Shown here: positions 54,477-62,872 of the stretch, piece by piece | Layout of the letters: each line of letters starts with the position of its first letter | Position numbering within the stretch: the stretch's first letter is position 1 | Assembly (NCBI RefSeq): GCF_001941825.1 | Contig: NZ_CP019038.1 | Span: 4,898,001-4,962,000 of the forward strand | DNA length: 64,000 nucleotides | Source of the DNA: Massilia putida | Lineage (GTDB): Bacteria > Pseudomonadota > Gammaproteobacteria > Burkholderiales > Burkholderiaceae_D | Direction of reading: 5' to 3' | Position numbers and translations under genes: made by a program | The notes under the pieces: generated by a model | Told to the model about the DNA's origin: nothing | The model's input: the letters and a program-made list of their open reading frames with translations, nothing else | The model's database searches: none

Positions 54477-54855
54477 CCTTCAGGAATTCCTCCACCAGCC
54501 GCGCGACGGCCGTCGTCCCCAGGATGTCGTAATGCGTCGTCCCGGGCACGACGGCCAGGCATGCCGCGGCGCGCAGCGAGCCGTCCATCCCCGCGTCGCG
54601 CTGGCCGCCGCCGAGGGCGCGATAACACTCGGCGATGTGGTCCGGCGTGATCGCATCCGCATCCGCGAACACCAGCATCGTCCGCGCCCGGATGGCGCCG
54701 GCCTGCGTTCGCCGGCAGCGCGGCGATGTTCGGCCGAATGCCTCGGTGGCCATGATCCCGCCGTGCAGCAGCACGAGCGGCTTGCCGGCGCCTTGTTCTT
54801 CCACGTGGATCTGCATGCCCTTGACGGTAACGCGGTTCGGGGTGGCGGTATTCAT
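54472..54855 (-). pseudogene. Internally deleted alpha/beta hydrolase remnant
   Basis: A 127-residue reading starts MNTATPNRVTVKGMQIHVEE and reaches the oxyanion motif LVLLHGGIMATEAFG. It then jumps to what is normally the C-terminal part (RARTMLVFADADAITPDHIA, GGGQRDAGMDGS, VVPGTTHYDIL with the catalytic histidine). The nucleophile-serine region of about 120-150 residues is missing, and another frame just after EAFG reads PNIAALPANAG, as if a frameshift accompanied the deletion. Intact relatives are about 270 residues. It is very probably non-functional, and its stop codon is supplied by a repeat element. Confidence 0.75.
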
Positions 54856-55089
54856 GACGGATCCTTGCATGGTCGGAGGGCTGCCATGGAGGATACGCAG
54901 GCATATTATGTTGTGAAACATATCTCGTTCATGATTTATGCTTATCGAACGGTCGTATTTACGCGACAACAAAATGCTACATCTGTAAGCAGACGTTTCA
55001 ATGTGCGTTGCTTAACATAAAAATTTCCATTGGGCATGTAAATTGGGCTGACCGTCCGTGATGAGACGGGCATCCATAAAGGCAACCAC

Positions 55090-56292
55090 ATGAACAACAC
55101 ATTCCACCAAGCTGGGCTGCTCGCAGGCAGCGTTCTGATCGCAACGTCCCTCGTCGCATGCGGCGGCGGCGGCGGATCGGGCACGCCGGCGCCGACGACG
55201 ACGGCGTCCACCGGCACCTTGAGCGTCGCGCTGACCGATGCGCCGGCCTGCGGCTTCGATGCCGTCAACGTCACCGTCAACAAGATCCGCGTCAACGCCA
55301 GCGCCAGCGCGAGCGACACGGACGGGGGCTGGACCGACATCACCCTGAATCCGGCCCGCAAGATCAACCTGCTGAACCTGACCAACGGCGTGCTCGACAC
55401 CCTGGGCCAGACGCCGCTGGCGGCCGGCCACTACTCGCAGCTGCGCCTGGTGCTGGATGCGAACGCCAACACCGTCGTGCCGACGGGCGGCACCGAACAG
55501 GCCCTGACGACGCCGAGCGCCACCCAGAGCGGCATCAAGCTGGCCAACGAATTCGACGTCGCGGCCGGCCAGCAGGTCGACCTGGTGCTCGACTTCGACG
55601 CGTGCAAGTCCGTGGTCACGCAAGGGAAGGGGCGTTACCTGTTGAAACCCGTCGTGAAAGTGGTGCCGACGGCGGCCGTCGGCATTTCCGGCGTCGTCGC
55701 GACGTCGCTGCTGGGCAGCCACGTGACCGTGTCCGCGCAGCAGAACGGCGTCGTGATCGCATCCACGGTGCCGAATGCGACGACCGGCGAGTTCTTCCTG
55801 TCGCACCTGGCGGTCGGCAATTACGACGTCGTGATCACCGCCGACGGCCATGCGGCCGGCGTGGTCGGCGCGGTGCCGGTGGCGGCCAGCGGCAGCACGG
55901 TCGTGAGCGCCGCGGCGGCGCCGCTCGACTTGCCCGCCAGCACGATGGGTTCGATCGCGGGCACCGTGACCCTGCCGGCGAACGCCACCGAGGCCGCGTA
56001 CGTGTCGGCCAAACAGACGTTCGCGGCCGGACCGACCGTGACCGTCAAGTACGCCGGCGCCGACCTCTCGACCGGTGCCTACACGATCGCGAACCTGCCG
56101 GTCGCGGCGCCCCGTTACGCGGCCTACAGCGCGACCCTGCCCCTGACGTTCGCGACCGCGACGACGGTGCTGCCGGGCGCCGGCAAGTACCGCGTCGAGG
56201 CAAGCGGCACGGGTTACACGACCAAGGCGATCGACGCCGTCGACATCTCGACGGCCAATGCGGCCAAGGTCGACTTCACGCTGACGCCGTAA
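55090..56292 (+). CDS. DUF4382 domain lipoprotein
   Basis: This is a 400-residue protein. The lipoprotein signal ends LVAC (C24) and is followed by GGGGGSGTPAPTTTAST, a flexible linker. The DUF4382 domain spans about residues 40-195 (GTLSVALTDAPACGFDAVNV, ITLNPARKINLLNLTNGVLD, GHYSQLRLVLDANANTVV). Carboxypeptidase-regulatory-like beta domains follow to the end (GISGVVATSLLGSHVTVSAQ, GEFFLSHLAVGNYDVVITAD). It is anchored to the outer membrane; function is unknown. The AT-rich 234-base upstream region suggests an independent promoter. Confidence 0.88.
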   Translation: MNNTFHQAGLLAGSVLIATSLVACGGGGGSGTPAPTTTASTGTLSVALTDAPACGFDAVNVTVNKIRVNASASASDTDGGWTDITLNPARKINLLNLTNGVLDTLGQTPLAAGHYSQLRLVLDANANTVVPTGGTEQALTTPSATQSGIKLANEFDVAAGQQVDLVLDFDACKSVVTQGKGRYLLKPVVKVVPTAAVGISGVVATSLLGSHVTVSAQQNGVVIASTVPNATTGEFFLSHLAVGNYDVVITADGHAAGVVGAVPVAASGSTVVSAAAAPLDLPASTMGSIAGTVTLPANATEAAYVSAKQTFAAGPTVTVKYAGADLSTGAYTIANLPVAAPRYAAYSATLPLTFATATTVLPGAGKYRVEASGTGYTTKAIDAVDISTANAAKVDFTLTP

Positions 56293-56390
56293 GCATCGGC
56301 TGCCGTACGGCGTGCCGGCGCCGTACGGCTTGGCAAGCGTGTCGCGGATGGCGCTGCTAAGATAGCAAGCCTGTCATCAGCGAACGAAAG

Positions 56391-57203
56391 ATGCAAATGA
56401 ACGACAACGCAAGCGGCTTTGCGGCGGCCGCGCAGCCCATCGCGGCCCAATCCGTGATCCGCACCGACACCGAAGGCCTGGCCACGGGCACGATCAAGCT
56501 GACGGTCGGCGGCCAGGAAGTCCCCGTCTACCATGCCCGCCCGGCCGGGCAGGACAAGCTGCCCGTGATGATCGTCGTGTCCGAGATCTTCGGCCTGCAC
56601 GAGCACATCGCCGACGTGGCGCGCCGCTTCGCGAAACAGGGCTACCTGGCGCTGGCGCCCGATCTGTTCGTGCGGCAGGGCGATCCGTCCACCATCCCCG
56701 ACATACCGACGCTGATGGCGCACATCGTCCGCAAGGTCCCGGACGCCCAGGTGATGGGCGACATCGACGCCTGCGTGGCCTGGGCCGAAAAAAACGGCGG
56801 CGACGCCGGGCGTCTCGGCATCAACGGTTTTTGCTGGGGCGGGCGCATGACATGGCTGTACGCGGCGCACAATCCGCGCGTGAAGGCGGCCGTGGCGTGG
56901 TACGGCAAGCTGGTGGCCGACCCGAATCCTCCGGGCCAGCCGTTCCACCCCATCGACATCGCGCCGACGCTCACCGTGCCCGTGCTCGGCCTGTACGGCG
57001 CCAGGGACACCGGTATTCCAGTCGACACGGTCGAACGAATGACGGCCGCCCTGGGCACGGGAACGAGCGATTCCGCGATCGTCGTCTATCCCGACGCCGG
57101 CCACGCCTTTTACGCCGACTACCGCCCGACCTACAACGCGAAGGATGCCCGCGACGGCTTCGCCCGCGCGCTCGCCTGGTTCCGCGAACACGGCGTCGGC
57201 TGA
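56391..57203 (+). CDS. Dienelactone hydrolase family protein
   Basis: This is a 270-residue alpha/beta hydrolase. The nucleophile is a cysteine, C148 in INGFCWGGRM, with D205 in YGARDTGIP and H237 in PDAGHAFY, plus E65 in VSEIFGLHEH as in dienelactone hydrolases. No Tat or Sec signal is convincing; the first 20 residues are alanine-rich. The family hydrolyses dienelactones or related esters. No chlorocatechol pathway genes surround it, so the physiological substrate is open. Confidence 0.9.
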   Translation: MQMNDNASGFAAAAQPIAAQSVIRTDTEGLATGTIKLTVGGQEVPVYHARPAGQDKLPVMIVVSEIFGLHEHIADVARRFAKQGYLALAPDLFVRQGDPSTIPDIPTLMAHIVRKVPDAQVMGDIDACVAWAEKNGGDAGRLGINGFCWGGRMTWLYAAHNPRVKAAVAWYGKLVADPNPPGQPFHPIDIAPTLTVPVLGLYGARDTGIPVDTVERMTAALGTGTSDSAIVVYPDAGHAFYADYRPTYNAKDARDGFARALAWFREHGVG

Positions 57204-57287
57204 CGGCATCACGCCAGGGAGGTACAATCAGCGGTTTGCGTCCGCAGGGGATATGCGCGCGCGTCAAGAACAACAAGAGGCTTCACC

Positions 57288-58061
57288 ATCGATCCGATTC
57301 TCATCTCCATCCTGCTGGCCACCGGCCTGGCGGGCGTGGTCAGCATCACGGCCGCCGCGGTGTTTTCCTTTACCTTGCTGGCGAAAGTCGTCGAACGCAT
57401 GGTCAGCCTGTCGGTCGGCATCATGCTCTCGACCTCGCTGCTGCACGCGCTGCCGGAAGCGTTCGAATCGAAGGCCGATACGCATGCGCTGTTCGCCACC
57501 CTGCTCGGCGGCCTGCTCGCGTTCTTCCTGCTCGAGAAGGTGGCGCTGCTGCGCCATTCGCATCACCACGAGGGCGACGGGCACCATCACGCGCACGGCC
57601 ACGACGCCATGCAGGCGGGACGCGCGGGCTGGATGATCCTGATCGGCGACGGCATGCACAACTTCACGGACGGCATCCTGATCGCGGCGGCCTTCCTGGC
57701 CAATCCGCAGCTGGGCATCGTCACGGGCGTGGCCATCATCGCCCACGAGATCCCGCAGGAGATCGGCGATTTCATCGTGCTGCTGAACGCCGGCTTCTCG
57801 CGCGTGCGGGCCTATATCTTCAATCTGCTGTGCAGCCTCTTGGCCGTGCTGGGCGGCATACTCGGTTATGCGACCTTGGACCGCGCCAGCAACCTGATCC
57901 CCTACGTGCTGGTGTTCGCGTCGTCGGGCTTCATCTACATCGCCGTCAGCGACCTGATGCCGCAGATGCAACGCCGGGCCACCGTGCGCGACTCCATTCC
58001 ACAGGTGCTGTTGATCGGACTCGGTGTCGTGATCGTGCTTTTCCTGACGCAGGGCCATTAA
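57288..58061 (+). CDS. ZIP family metal transporter with apparent ATC start
   Basis: This 257-residue transporter probably imports zinc or a related divalent metal. Helix 4 and helix 5 signatures GDGMHNFTDGIL and AHEIPQEIGDF supply the metal site, and a histidine-rich loop (RHSHHHEGDGHHHAHGHD) lies between helices 3 and 4. The first in-frame conventional start is a GTG at 57336, but that cuts into the first helix. The frame continues upstream to IDPILISILLATGLAGVVSI, starting with ATC at 57288, which has AAGAGG 7 bases ahead. No stop or ATG lies between. I therefore annotate 57288, with the start codon itself uncertain. Confidence 0.85.
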   Translation: MDPILISILLATGLAGVVSITAAAVFSFTLLAKVVERMVSLSVGIMLSTSLLHALPEAFESKADTHALFATLLGGLLAFFLLEKVALLRHSHHHEGDGHHHAHGHDAMQAGRAGWMILIGDGMHNFTDGILIAAAFLANPQLGIVTGVAIIAHEIPQEIGDFIVLLNAGFSRVRAYIFNLLCSLLAVLGGILGYATLDRASNLIPYVLVFASSGFIYIAVSDLMPQMQRRATVRDSIPQVLLIGLGVVIVLFLTQGH

Positions 58062-58141
58062 GATACGGATCGCCGCGCCTGCCAGTTGACAGGGCGATTC
58101 CATGCGTCCTATGCTGAGCCGTAACCTGAACGGAGGGGAGC

Positions 58142-58285
58142 ATGGCAAGGCTGCTGAATCAACTGGTCGTGGTACTGCGCGACAAGCCGGCGCGCTTCGG
58201 CTACGTGCTCATGGCGCTGGTCTTGACCGTCGTGTTGTTCACGCTGGCGGACGTGTTGCCCGCCCCGTACGACTTCAGTCATTGA
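58142..58285 (+). CDS. Small single-span membrane protein (47 residues)
   Basis: This short reading begins MARLLNQLVVVLRDKPARF, then has one membrane helix (GYVLMALVLTVVLFTLADV) and ends LPAPYDFSH. A strong GGAGGGGAG ribosome site sits 3-10 bases before the ATG. The charge pattern (basic before the helix) predicts the N-terminus inside. It lies 80 bases past the ZIP gene on the same strand. I do not recognise it. Confidence 0.6.
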   Translation: MARLLNQLVVVLRDKPARFGYVLMALVLTVVLFTLADVLPAPYDFSH

Positions 58286-58289
58286 CATG

Positions 58290-58312
58290 AAAACGGCGCC
58301 GTCCGGCGCCGT
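58290..58312 (-). terminator. Terminator between the small membrane gene and the sulfurtransferase gene
   Basis: ACGGCGCCG and CGGCGCCGT form a 9-base stem with a two-base loop. A TTTT run follows on the minus strand, so it serves the sulfurtransferase transcript. Confidence 0.75.
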
Positions 58313-58323
58313 CGTGCCCAGAC

Positions 58324-59187
58324 TTACGCGGCGCCCGTCGCCACCGCGCGCTTCGGATCCGCCGTCCACTCGCTCCACGATCCCGGGTACAGCGCCGCAC
58401 CCGTCATCCCGGCCACTTCCAGCGCGAGCAGGTTGTGGCAGGCCGTCACGCCGGAGCCGCATTGCATGATGGCGTTCTTCGGATCGCCCACCGCCACCCC
58501 CAGCTCCGCCTTCAGCTGATCCGGCGTCTTGAAGCGGCCGTCGGCCTGCAGATTGTCCTTGAAAAAGCGGTTCTTCGCGCCCGGGATATGGCCGCCGACC
58601 GGGTCGATGGTCTCGTTCTCGCCGCGGAAGCGGTCCGGGGCGCGCGCGTCGACGATGGTCTTGCCGCCGTGTTCCACGTTGTGCAGGATCGCGTCCACGT
58701 CGACCGTGGTCACGAGGGCCGGGCGGGCAGAGACGCCACCGCGCGCGCGCGGGGCCGGGGCATCGGTGACGACGGGCTGCCCCGCAGCCTGCCACGCGGG
58801 CAAGCCGCCATCCAGCACGGCGACGGCCTCAATGCCGACCCAGCGCAGCATCCACCACAGGCGCGCGGCGTACATGCCGCCGTGCGCGTCGTACGCGACG
58901 ACCTGGGAATCGTCGTTCACACCCCAGCCACGCAGCAGTTCGATGAACGCGTCCTTCTCCGGCAGCGGATGGCGGCCGCGGAAGTTCCCGGCCGCGTCGC
59001 GCTTGGCGCCCGACAGTTCCGTCTCCATGTCGGCGAAGACGGCGCCCGGGATGTGGCCGGCCGCATAGGCTGCGCGGCCGGCGGCGAGGTTCATGAGGTC
59101 GTGGCGGCAGTCGACGACGACCCACTTGGGGTCATTCACGTGCGCTGCCAGTGCGGCGGGTTCGATCAGGGTCGTGTAGCTGGACAT
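58324..59187 (-). CDS. sseA: 3-mercaptopyruvate sulfurtransferase-like rhodanese
   Basis: This 287-residue protein has two rhodanese domains. The inactive N-terminal domain has VVVDCRHDLMN and GHIPGAVF. The active C-terminal domain holds C243 in the loop CGSGVTAC, the form typical of mercaptopyruvate sulfurtransferases rather than thiosulfate enzymes. It transfers sulfur to thiols or cyanide in the cytoplasm. It begins 9 bases past the DMT transporter stop, so the two are co-transcribed. Confidence 0.9.
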   Translation of the reverse strand: MSSYTTLIEPAALAAHVNDPKWVVVDCRHDLMNLAAGRAAYAAGHIPGAVFADMETELSGAKRDAAGNFRGRHPLPEKDAFIELLRGWGVNDDSQVVAYDAHGGMYAARLWWMLRWVGIEAVAVLDGGLPAWQAAGQPVVTDAPAPRARGGVSARPALVTTVDVDAILHNVEHGGKTIVDARAPDRFRGENETIDPVGGHIPGAKNRFFKDNLQADGRFKTPDQLKAELGVAVGDPKNAIMQCGSGVTACHNLLALEVAGMTGAALYPGSWSEWTADPKRAVATGAA

Positions 59188-59196
59188 GGCACTCCT

Positions 59197-60108
59197 TTAT
59201 TCGCTGGCGATGGGGTCGGTTTCCTTGACGACGGCGCCGCGCGCCGTGCGCGTCGTATTGTAGAACGTCGCGGCGATCCCCGAGGCGAGGATCACCCCCA
59301 TGCCCAGCCAGACGTGCCAGTCGAAGACGTCGCCCCACAGCACCATGCCCCACAGGCTGGAAAAGACGATGCCCGTGTACTGCAGGTTGGCGACGACGAG
59401 CACCTTGCCGATGCGGTAGGCGCGCGTCATCGCGATCTGCGCGAACAGGCCGCTGGCGGCGATGCCCAGCAGCAGGCCCATGCCGTGCCAGGATTGCGGG
59501 CGGAACGTGCTCATGCCGTTGCCGAGCAGCGAGCCGACGAGCCCGGCGAGGCCCATCGTGACGGAAAAATAGAACACGACGCGGTATTCCGGTTCGCCCA
59601 TCTGGCCCAGGCGGCGCACCTGCATATACGCCATCGCGGCGATCACGGACGAGGCGATGGCGACCAGGCCGCCGATCCATTCGTGGGTCGCGACGGCCGG
59701 CCGCAGCACGAGCGTGACGCCGACGAAACTCATCGTGATCGCGAGGGCCAGCGGCCACTCGGGCAAGCCCTTGCCGCGCCACCAGCCGATGAAGAACATA
59801 TACGTGGCGAGCCAGATCGGCGCCATGTAGTTGAGGGTGACGGCGGTGGCCAGCGGCAGTTTCGCGATCGCGTAGAACCACAGCCACAGCGAGAGGACGC
59901 CGACGACGCTGCGCCACAGGTGTTCTTTGGGGAAGGGTGTCTTGAACGAACCGCCCTGCAGGCGGATCATCGGGAACAGCAGAAGGCCGCCGATGAAACC
60001 CCGGTACATCACGATTTCCGAGGTCGAGTAGAGTGAGGAAGCCAGCTTCACGCACGCGCCCATGGCGGCGAACAAGAAGCTGGCGAACAACATCCAGAGT
60101 GGCGCCAT
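59197..60108 (-). CDS. DMT superfamily (EamA) transporter
   Basis: This is a 303-residue protein with ten predicted helices in two EamA repeats. The first begins MAPLWMLFASFLFAAMGACV with VMYRGFIGGLLLFPMIRL, and the second includes HEWIGGLVAIASSVIAAMAY. ASGIAATFYNTTRTARGAVV is at the C-terminus. It probably exports a metabolite or amino acid across the inner membrane; the substrate is unknown. It lies 13 bases past the Rieske oxygenase stop and 9 before the sulfurtransferase start, forming a three-gene unit. Confidence 0.9.
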   Translation of the reverse strand: MAPLWMLFASFLFAAMGACVKLASSLYSTSEIVMYRGFIGGLLLFPMIRLQGGSFKTPFPKEHLWRSVVGVLSLWLWFYAIAKLPLATAVTLNYMAPIWLATYMFFIGWWRGKGLPEWPLALAITMSFVGVTLVLRPAVATHEWIGGLVAIASSVIAAMAYMQVRRLGQMGEPEYRVVFYFSVTMGLAGLVGSLLGNGMSTFRPQSWHGMGLLLGIAASGLFAQIAMTRAYRIGKVLVVANLQYTGIVFSSLWGMVLWGDVFDWHVWLGMGVILASGIAATFYNTTRTARGAVVKETDPIASE

Positions 60109-60121
60109 CAGTGATTAACCA

Positions 60122-61237
60122 TCACATCCCCGGAGGAATATTGTCGAGCTTGCTGCGATACCACTCGTGGAAATGCTGCATGCCGTCTTCCATCGGCGAC
60201 TGGTACGGACCCGCCTCGGTGACGCCGCGCTCCATCAGCGCCTTGCGGCCGGCGTCCATGCGCAGGGCGATCTCGTCGTCCTCGACGCATGTTTCCATGT
60301 AGGCGGCACGCTCCGCGTCGACGAATTCGCGCTCGAAGAGGACGAATTCCTCCGGATAGTAGAACTCGACCACGTTGCGCGTCTTTTGCGGACCCAGCGG
60401 CCACAAGGTCGACACGACGAGCACGTTCGGATACCACTCGACCATGATGTTCGGATACAGGGTCAGCCAGATCGCGCCATACTTCGGTGCCTGGCCGTTG
60501 TGGAACTTGAGGACCTGTTCCTGCCATTTTTTATACGCCGGCGAGCCGGACTTCTGCAGGCCGCGATGCACGCCGACGGTCTGGACGCTGTAGCCCGGCC
60601 CGAATTCCCAGCGCAGGTCGTCGCAGCTGACGAAGTTGCCCAGGCCCGGGTGGAACGGCTCGACGTGGTAATCCTCCAGGTAGACCTCGATGAAGGTCTT
60701 CCAGTTGTAGTCGCAGTCGTGCACCTCGACGTGGTCGAACATATAGCCCGAGAAATCCAGGTCCTTCGTCACCGACAGCTTGCCCAGCTTGTCCATCACG
60801 TCGTAGCCGTTCTGTTCGAACAGCAGGCCGTTCCAGTTCTGCAACGGCGTTTTGGACAGGTTCAGGCAGGGCGTGTCCGCGAAATGCGGCGCGCCGATCA
60901 GTTCGCCCTTGAGGTCGTAGGTCCAGCGGTGCAGGGGGCAGACGATGTTCTTGGCGTTGCCGCGGCCATTGAACATCAGCGCCTGGCGGTGGCGACACAC
61001 GTTCGACAGCAATTCGATGCCGTGCGCGTTGCGCACCAGCATGCGACCCTCGTTCTCCGATTTCAGGGTCGCGAAATCGCCCGCCTCGGGCACCATCAAC
61101 TCGTGCCCGACGTAGCGGGGCCCCTTGAGAAACAATTGCTGCAATTCGCGCTGCAACAGCGCTTCGTCGAAATAAACATTTACCGGAAGCTGGGCGAGCG
61201 AACGCGCCAGCTTGGCGTGGGTAGCCAGATCGGACAT
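60122..61237 (-). CDS. Rieske-type aromatic ring-hydroxylating oxygenase, alpha subunit-like
   Basis: This is a 371-residue oxygenase. The Rieske cluster is bound by C81 and H83 (NVCRHRQAL) and C100 and H103 (IVCPLHRWTY). The mononuclear iron site includes H191 and H196 in EDYHVEPFHPGLG. A GGGGGG stretch precedes the ATG. No beta subunit, ferredoxin or reductase gene is beside it, so it depends on electron carriers encoded elsewhere. Related single-gene enzymes act on choline-like or quaternary ammonium substrates as well as aromatics; the substrate here is unknown. Confidence 0.88.
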   Translation of the reverse strand: MSDLATHAKLARSLAQLPVNVYFDEALLQRELQQLFLKGPRYVGHELMVPEAGDFATLKSENEGRMLVRNAHGIELLSNVCRHRQALMFNGRGNAKNIVCPLHRWTYDLKGELIGAPHFADTPCLNLSKTPLQNWNGLLFEQNGYDVMDKLGKLSVTKDLDFSGYMFDHVEVHDCDYNWKTFIEVYLEDYHVEPFHPGLGNFVSCDDLRWEFGPGYSVQTVGVHRGLQKSGSPAYKKWQEQVLKFHNGQAPKYGAIWLTLYPNIMVEWYPNVLVVSTLWPLGPQKTRNVVEFYYPEEFVLFEREFVDAERAAYMETCVEDDEIALRMDAGRKALMERGVTEAGPYQSPMEDGMQHFHEWYRSKLDNIPPGM

Positions 61238-61706
61238 CCCAACCCCCCTTTACACAGATTTCAGCCAAAGAAGAGAAAGAATCCGAGAACCAGTATTTTC
61301 AGGGGAGCATCGAGACATCCAGCGCGCGCTGCAACGTGGTCGAGCGGCCGCGCTTGAGGCGTCGCATCCCGACCAACAGTGCTGCCGCTTATTTGGAGTT
61401 CTCGCTCCTTTAAAGAGCAGAATACGGTATTTCGGAGACAGAACCGGAGATTATAGCCTGTAAAGGGCCCTCCAGTCCCGGACCTGCGCGGGATTGTGGT
61501 ACGTGGGTGTTCAAAAATTGCCTAAACGGCATCGTTTTCATGAATCCCGAGGCGCTTTGCGATAAAATGTATCCTTGCTTGCAAGTTGGCGGCGACAGGC
61601 GCACCGTTCGTGTCGAAACAGGATTGTTTAAAATAAGCGATTAGACTGGCGCGCCGCGCACAGGTTGCGCGTGGCGCGGCCCGGCCCCGAATCGATCAAA
61701 CTCATT
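61238..61706. other. Intergenic region between the Rieske gene and xseB
   Basis: No gene could be supported in these 469 bases. Two TAAAAT hexamers (61563-61568 and 61629-61634) are possible -10 elements for xseB-ispA-dxs, but neither has a convincing -35. Just before the xseB ATG, GCGCGCC...GGCGCGGCC-type GC stretches could fold, and there is no clear ribosome site. The region is more AT-rich than the rest of the window. No repeat of families A to D is present. Confidence 0.5.
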
Positions 61707-61979
61707 ATGCCAAATAAAACAAACGCGGAGAGCGCCGCTGCGCCGGCCGCCGCGAACCCGCCCGAATCCTTCGAGCAGGCGATGGCCGAACTGGCCCAAC
61801 TCGTGACGCAAATGGAAAGTGGGCAATTGCCCTTGGAAGCCTCGGTCGCGGCGTATGCACGCGGTTCCGAGCTCGTGCGCTATTGCGCGGTCCAGCTGGA
61901 AAAGGTCGAATCCCAGGTCAAAGTGCTGGAAGGCGAGATGCTGAAACCGTTCAGCACCGACGGCGAGGACGACGTATGA
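61707..61979 (+). CDS. xseB: Exodeoxyribonuclease VII small subunit
   Basis: This 90-residue protein has the XseB helical core ([20 protein letters not shown], then [20 protein letters not shown] and [15 protein letters not shown]). The ATG at 61707 gives a 25-residue polar N-terminal extension; an earlier in-frame codon at 61665 is less likely. It partners XseA, encoded elsewhere, in trimming single-stranded DNA. Its stop overlaps the ispA start by 4 bases (ATGA), the usual xseB-ispA-dxs arrangement. Confidence 0.95.
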   Translation: MPNKTNAESAAAPAAANPPESFEQAMAELAQLVTQMESGQLPLEASVAAYARGSELVRYCAVQLEKVESQVKVLEGEMLKPFSTDGEDDV

Positions 61980-62872
61980 GCGCGCCCCAGGAGTTCCAGG
62001 CCTGGATGAAGGCCGTGCAGGCGGATGCCGAATCCGCCCTCGACCGCTTCCTGCCTCCAGCCACTCAGGTGCCGGCCAAGCTGCACGAAGCGATGCGCTA
62101 CACGGTGCTGGGCGGCGGCAAGCGCGTGCGTCCGCTGCTCGTGCACGCGAGCGGCGCCCTGTTCGGTGCCGATGCCGACGCGCTGGCGCGCAGCGCCTGT
62201 GCCGTCGAAATGATCCATGCGTATTCGCTCGTGCACGACGACATGCCGTGCATGGACGACGACGCCCTGCGCCGCGGCAAACCGACCGTGCACGTCGCCT
62301 ACGACGAAGCGACGGCGCTGCTCGTCGGCGACGCGCTGCAGGCCCAGGCCTTCGACGTGCTGGCCGGAACCACCACCGTCCCGCCCGCGCGCCTCGTGAC
62401 GATGGTGCGCCTGCTGGCCGAGGCGGCCGGATCCGCCGGCATGTGCGGCGGCCAGGCGATCGACCTGGACAGCGTCGGCCTCAGCCTCACGCTCGAACAG
62501 CTGGAGCGCATGCACCAACTGAAAACGGGCGCGATGCTGCGCGTGTCCGTGCTGCTGGGCGCCCTGGCCGGCCGCGACCTCGCGCCGCACGAGCTGGAAG
62601 CCTTGGGCGCGTACTCGCGCGCGATCGGCCTCGCGTTCCAGGTCGTGGACGACGTCCTCGATGCGACCGAGGACTCGGCCACGCTGGGCAAGACGGCCGG
62701 CAAGGACGCGGCGGACAACAAGCCGACCTATGTGTCGATTCTGGGGCTGGAGCCGTCGAAGGCGCTGGCCGGACAATTGCGGCAGCAGGCGCACGACGCG
62801 CTGGCGCCGTTCGGAGAACAAGCACTGCGGCTGCGCGAGATCGCGGACCTGATCGTGCAGCGGAAGGCATAA
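61976..62872 (+). CDS. ispA: Farnesyl diphosphate synthase
   Basis: This is a 298-residue prenyltransferase that makes FPP from IPP and DMAPP. The first aspartate-rich motif is [10 protein letters not shown] (D88, D89 to D94), preceded by GGGKRVRP for diphosphate binding. The second aspartate motif is [11 protein letters not shown]. The product supplies undecaprenyl phosphate and ubiquinone. It overlaps xseB and abuts dxs. Confidence 0.96.
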   Translation: MSAPQEFQAWMKAVQADAESALDRFLPPATQVPAKLHEAMRYTVLGGGKRVRPLLVHASGALFGADADALARSACAVEMIHAYSLVHDDMPCMDDDALRRGKPTVHVAYDEATALLVGDALQAQAFDVLAGTTTVPPARLVTMVRLLAEAAGSAGMCGGQAIDLDSVGLSLTLEQLERMHQLKTGAMLRVSVLLGALAGRDLAPHELEALGAYSRAIGLAFQVVDDVLDATEDSATLGKTAGKDAADNKPTYVSILGLEPSKALAGQLRQQAHDALAPFGEQALRLREIADLIVQRKA

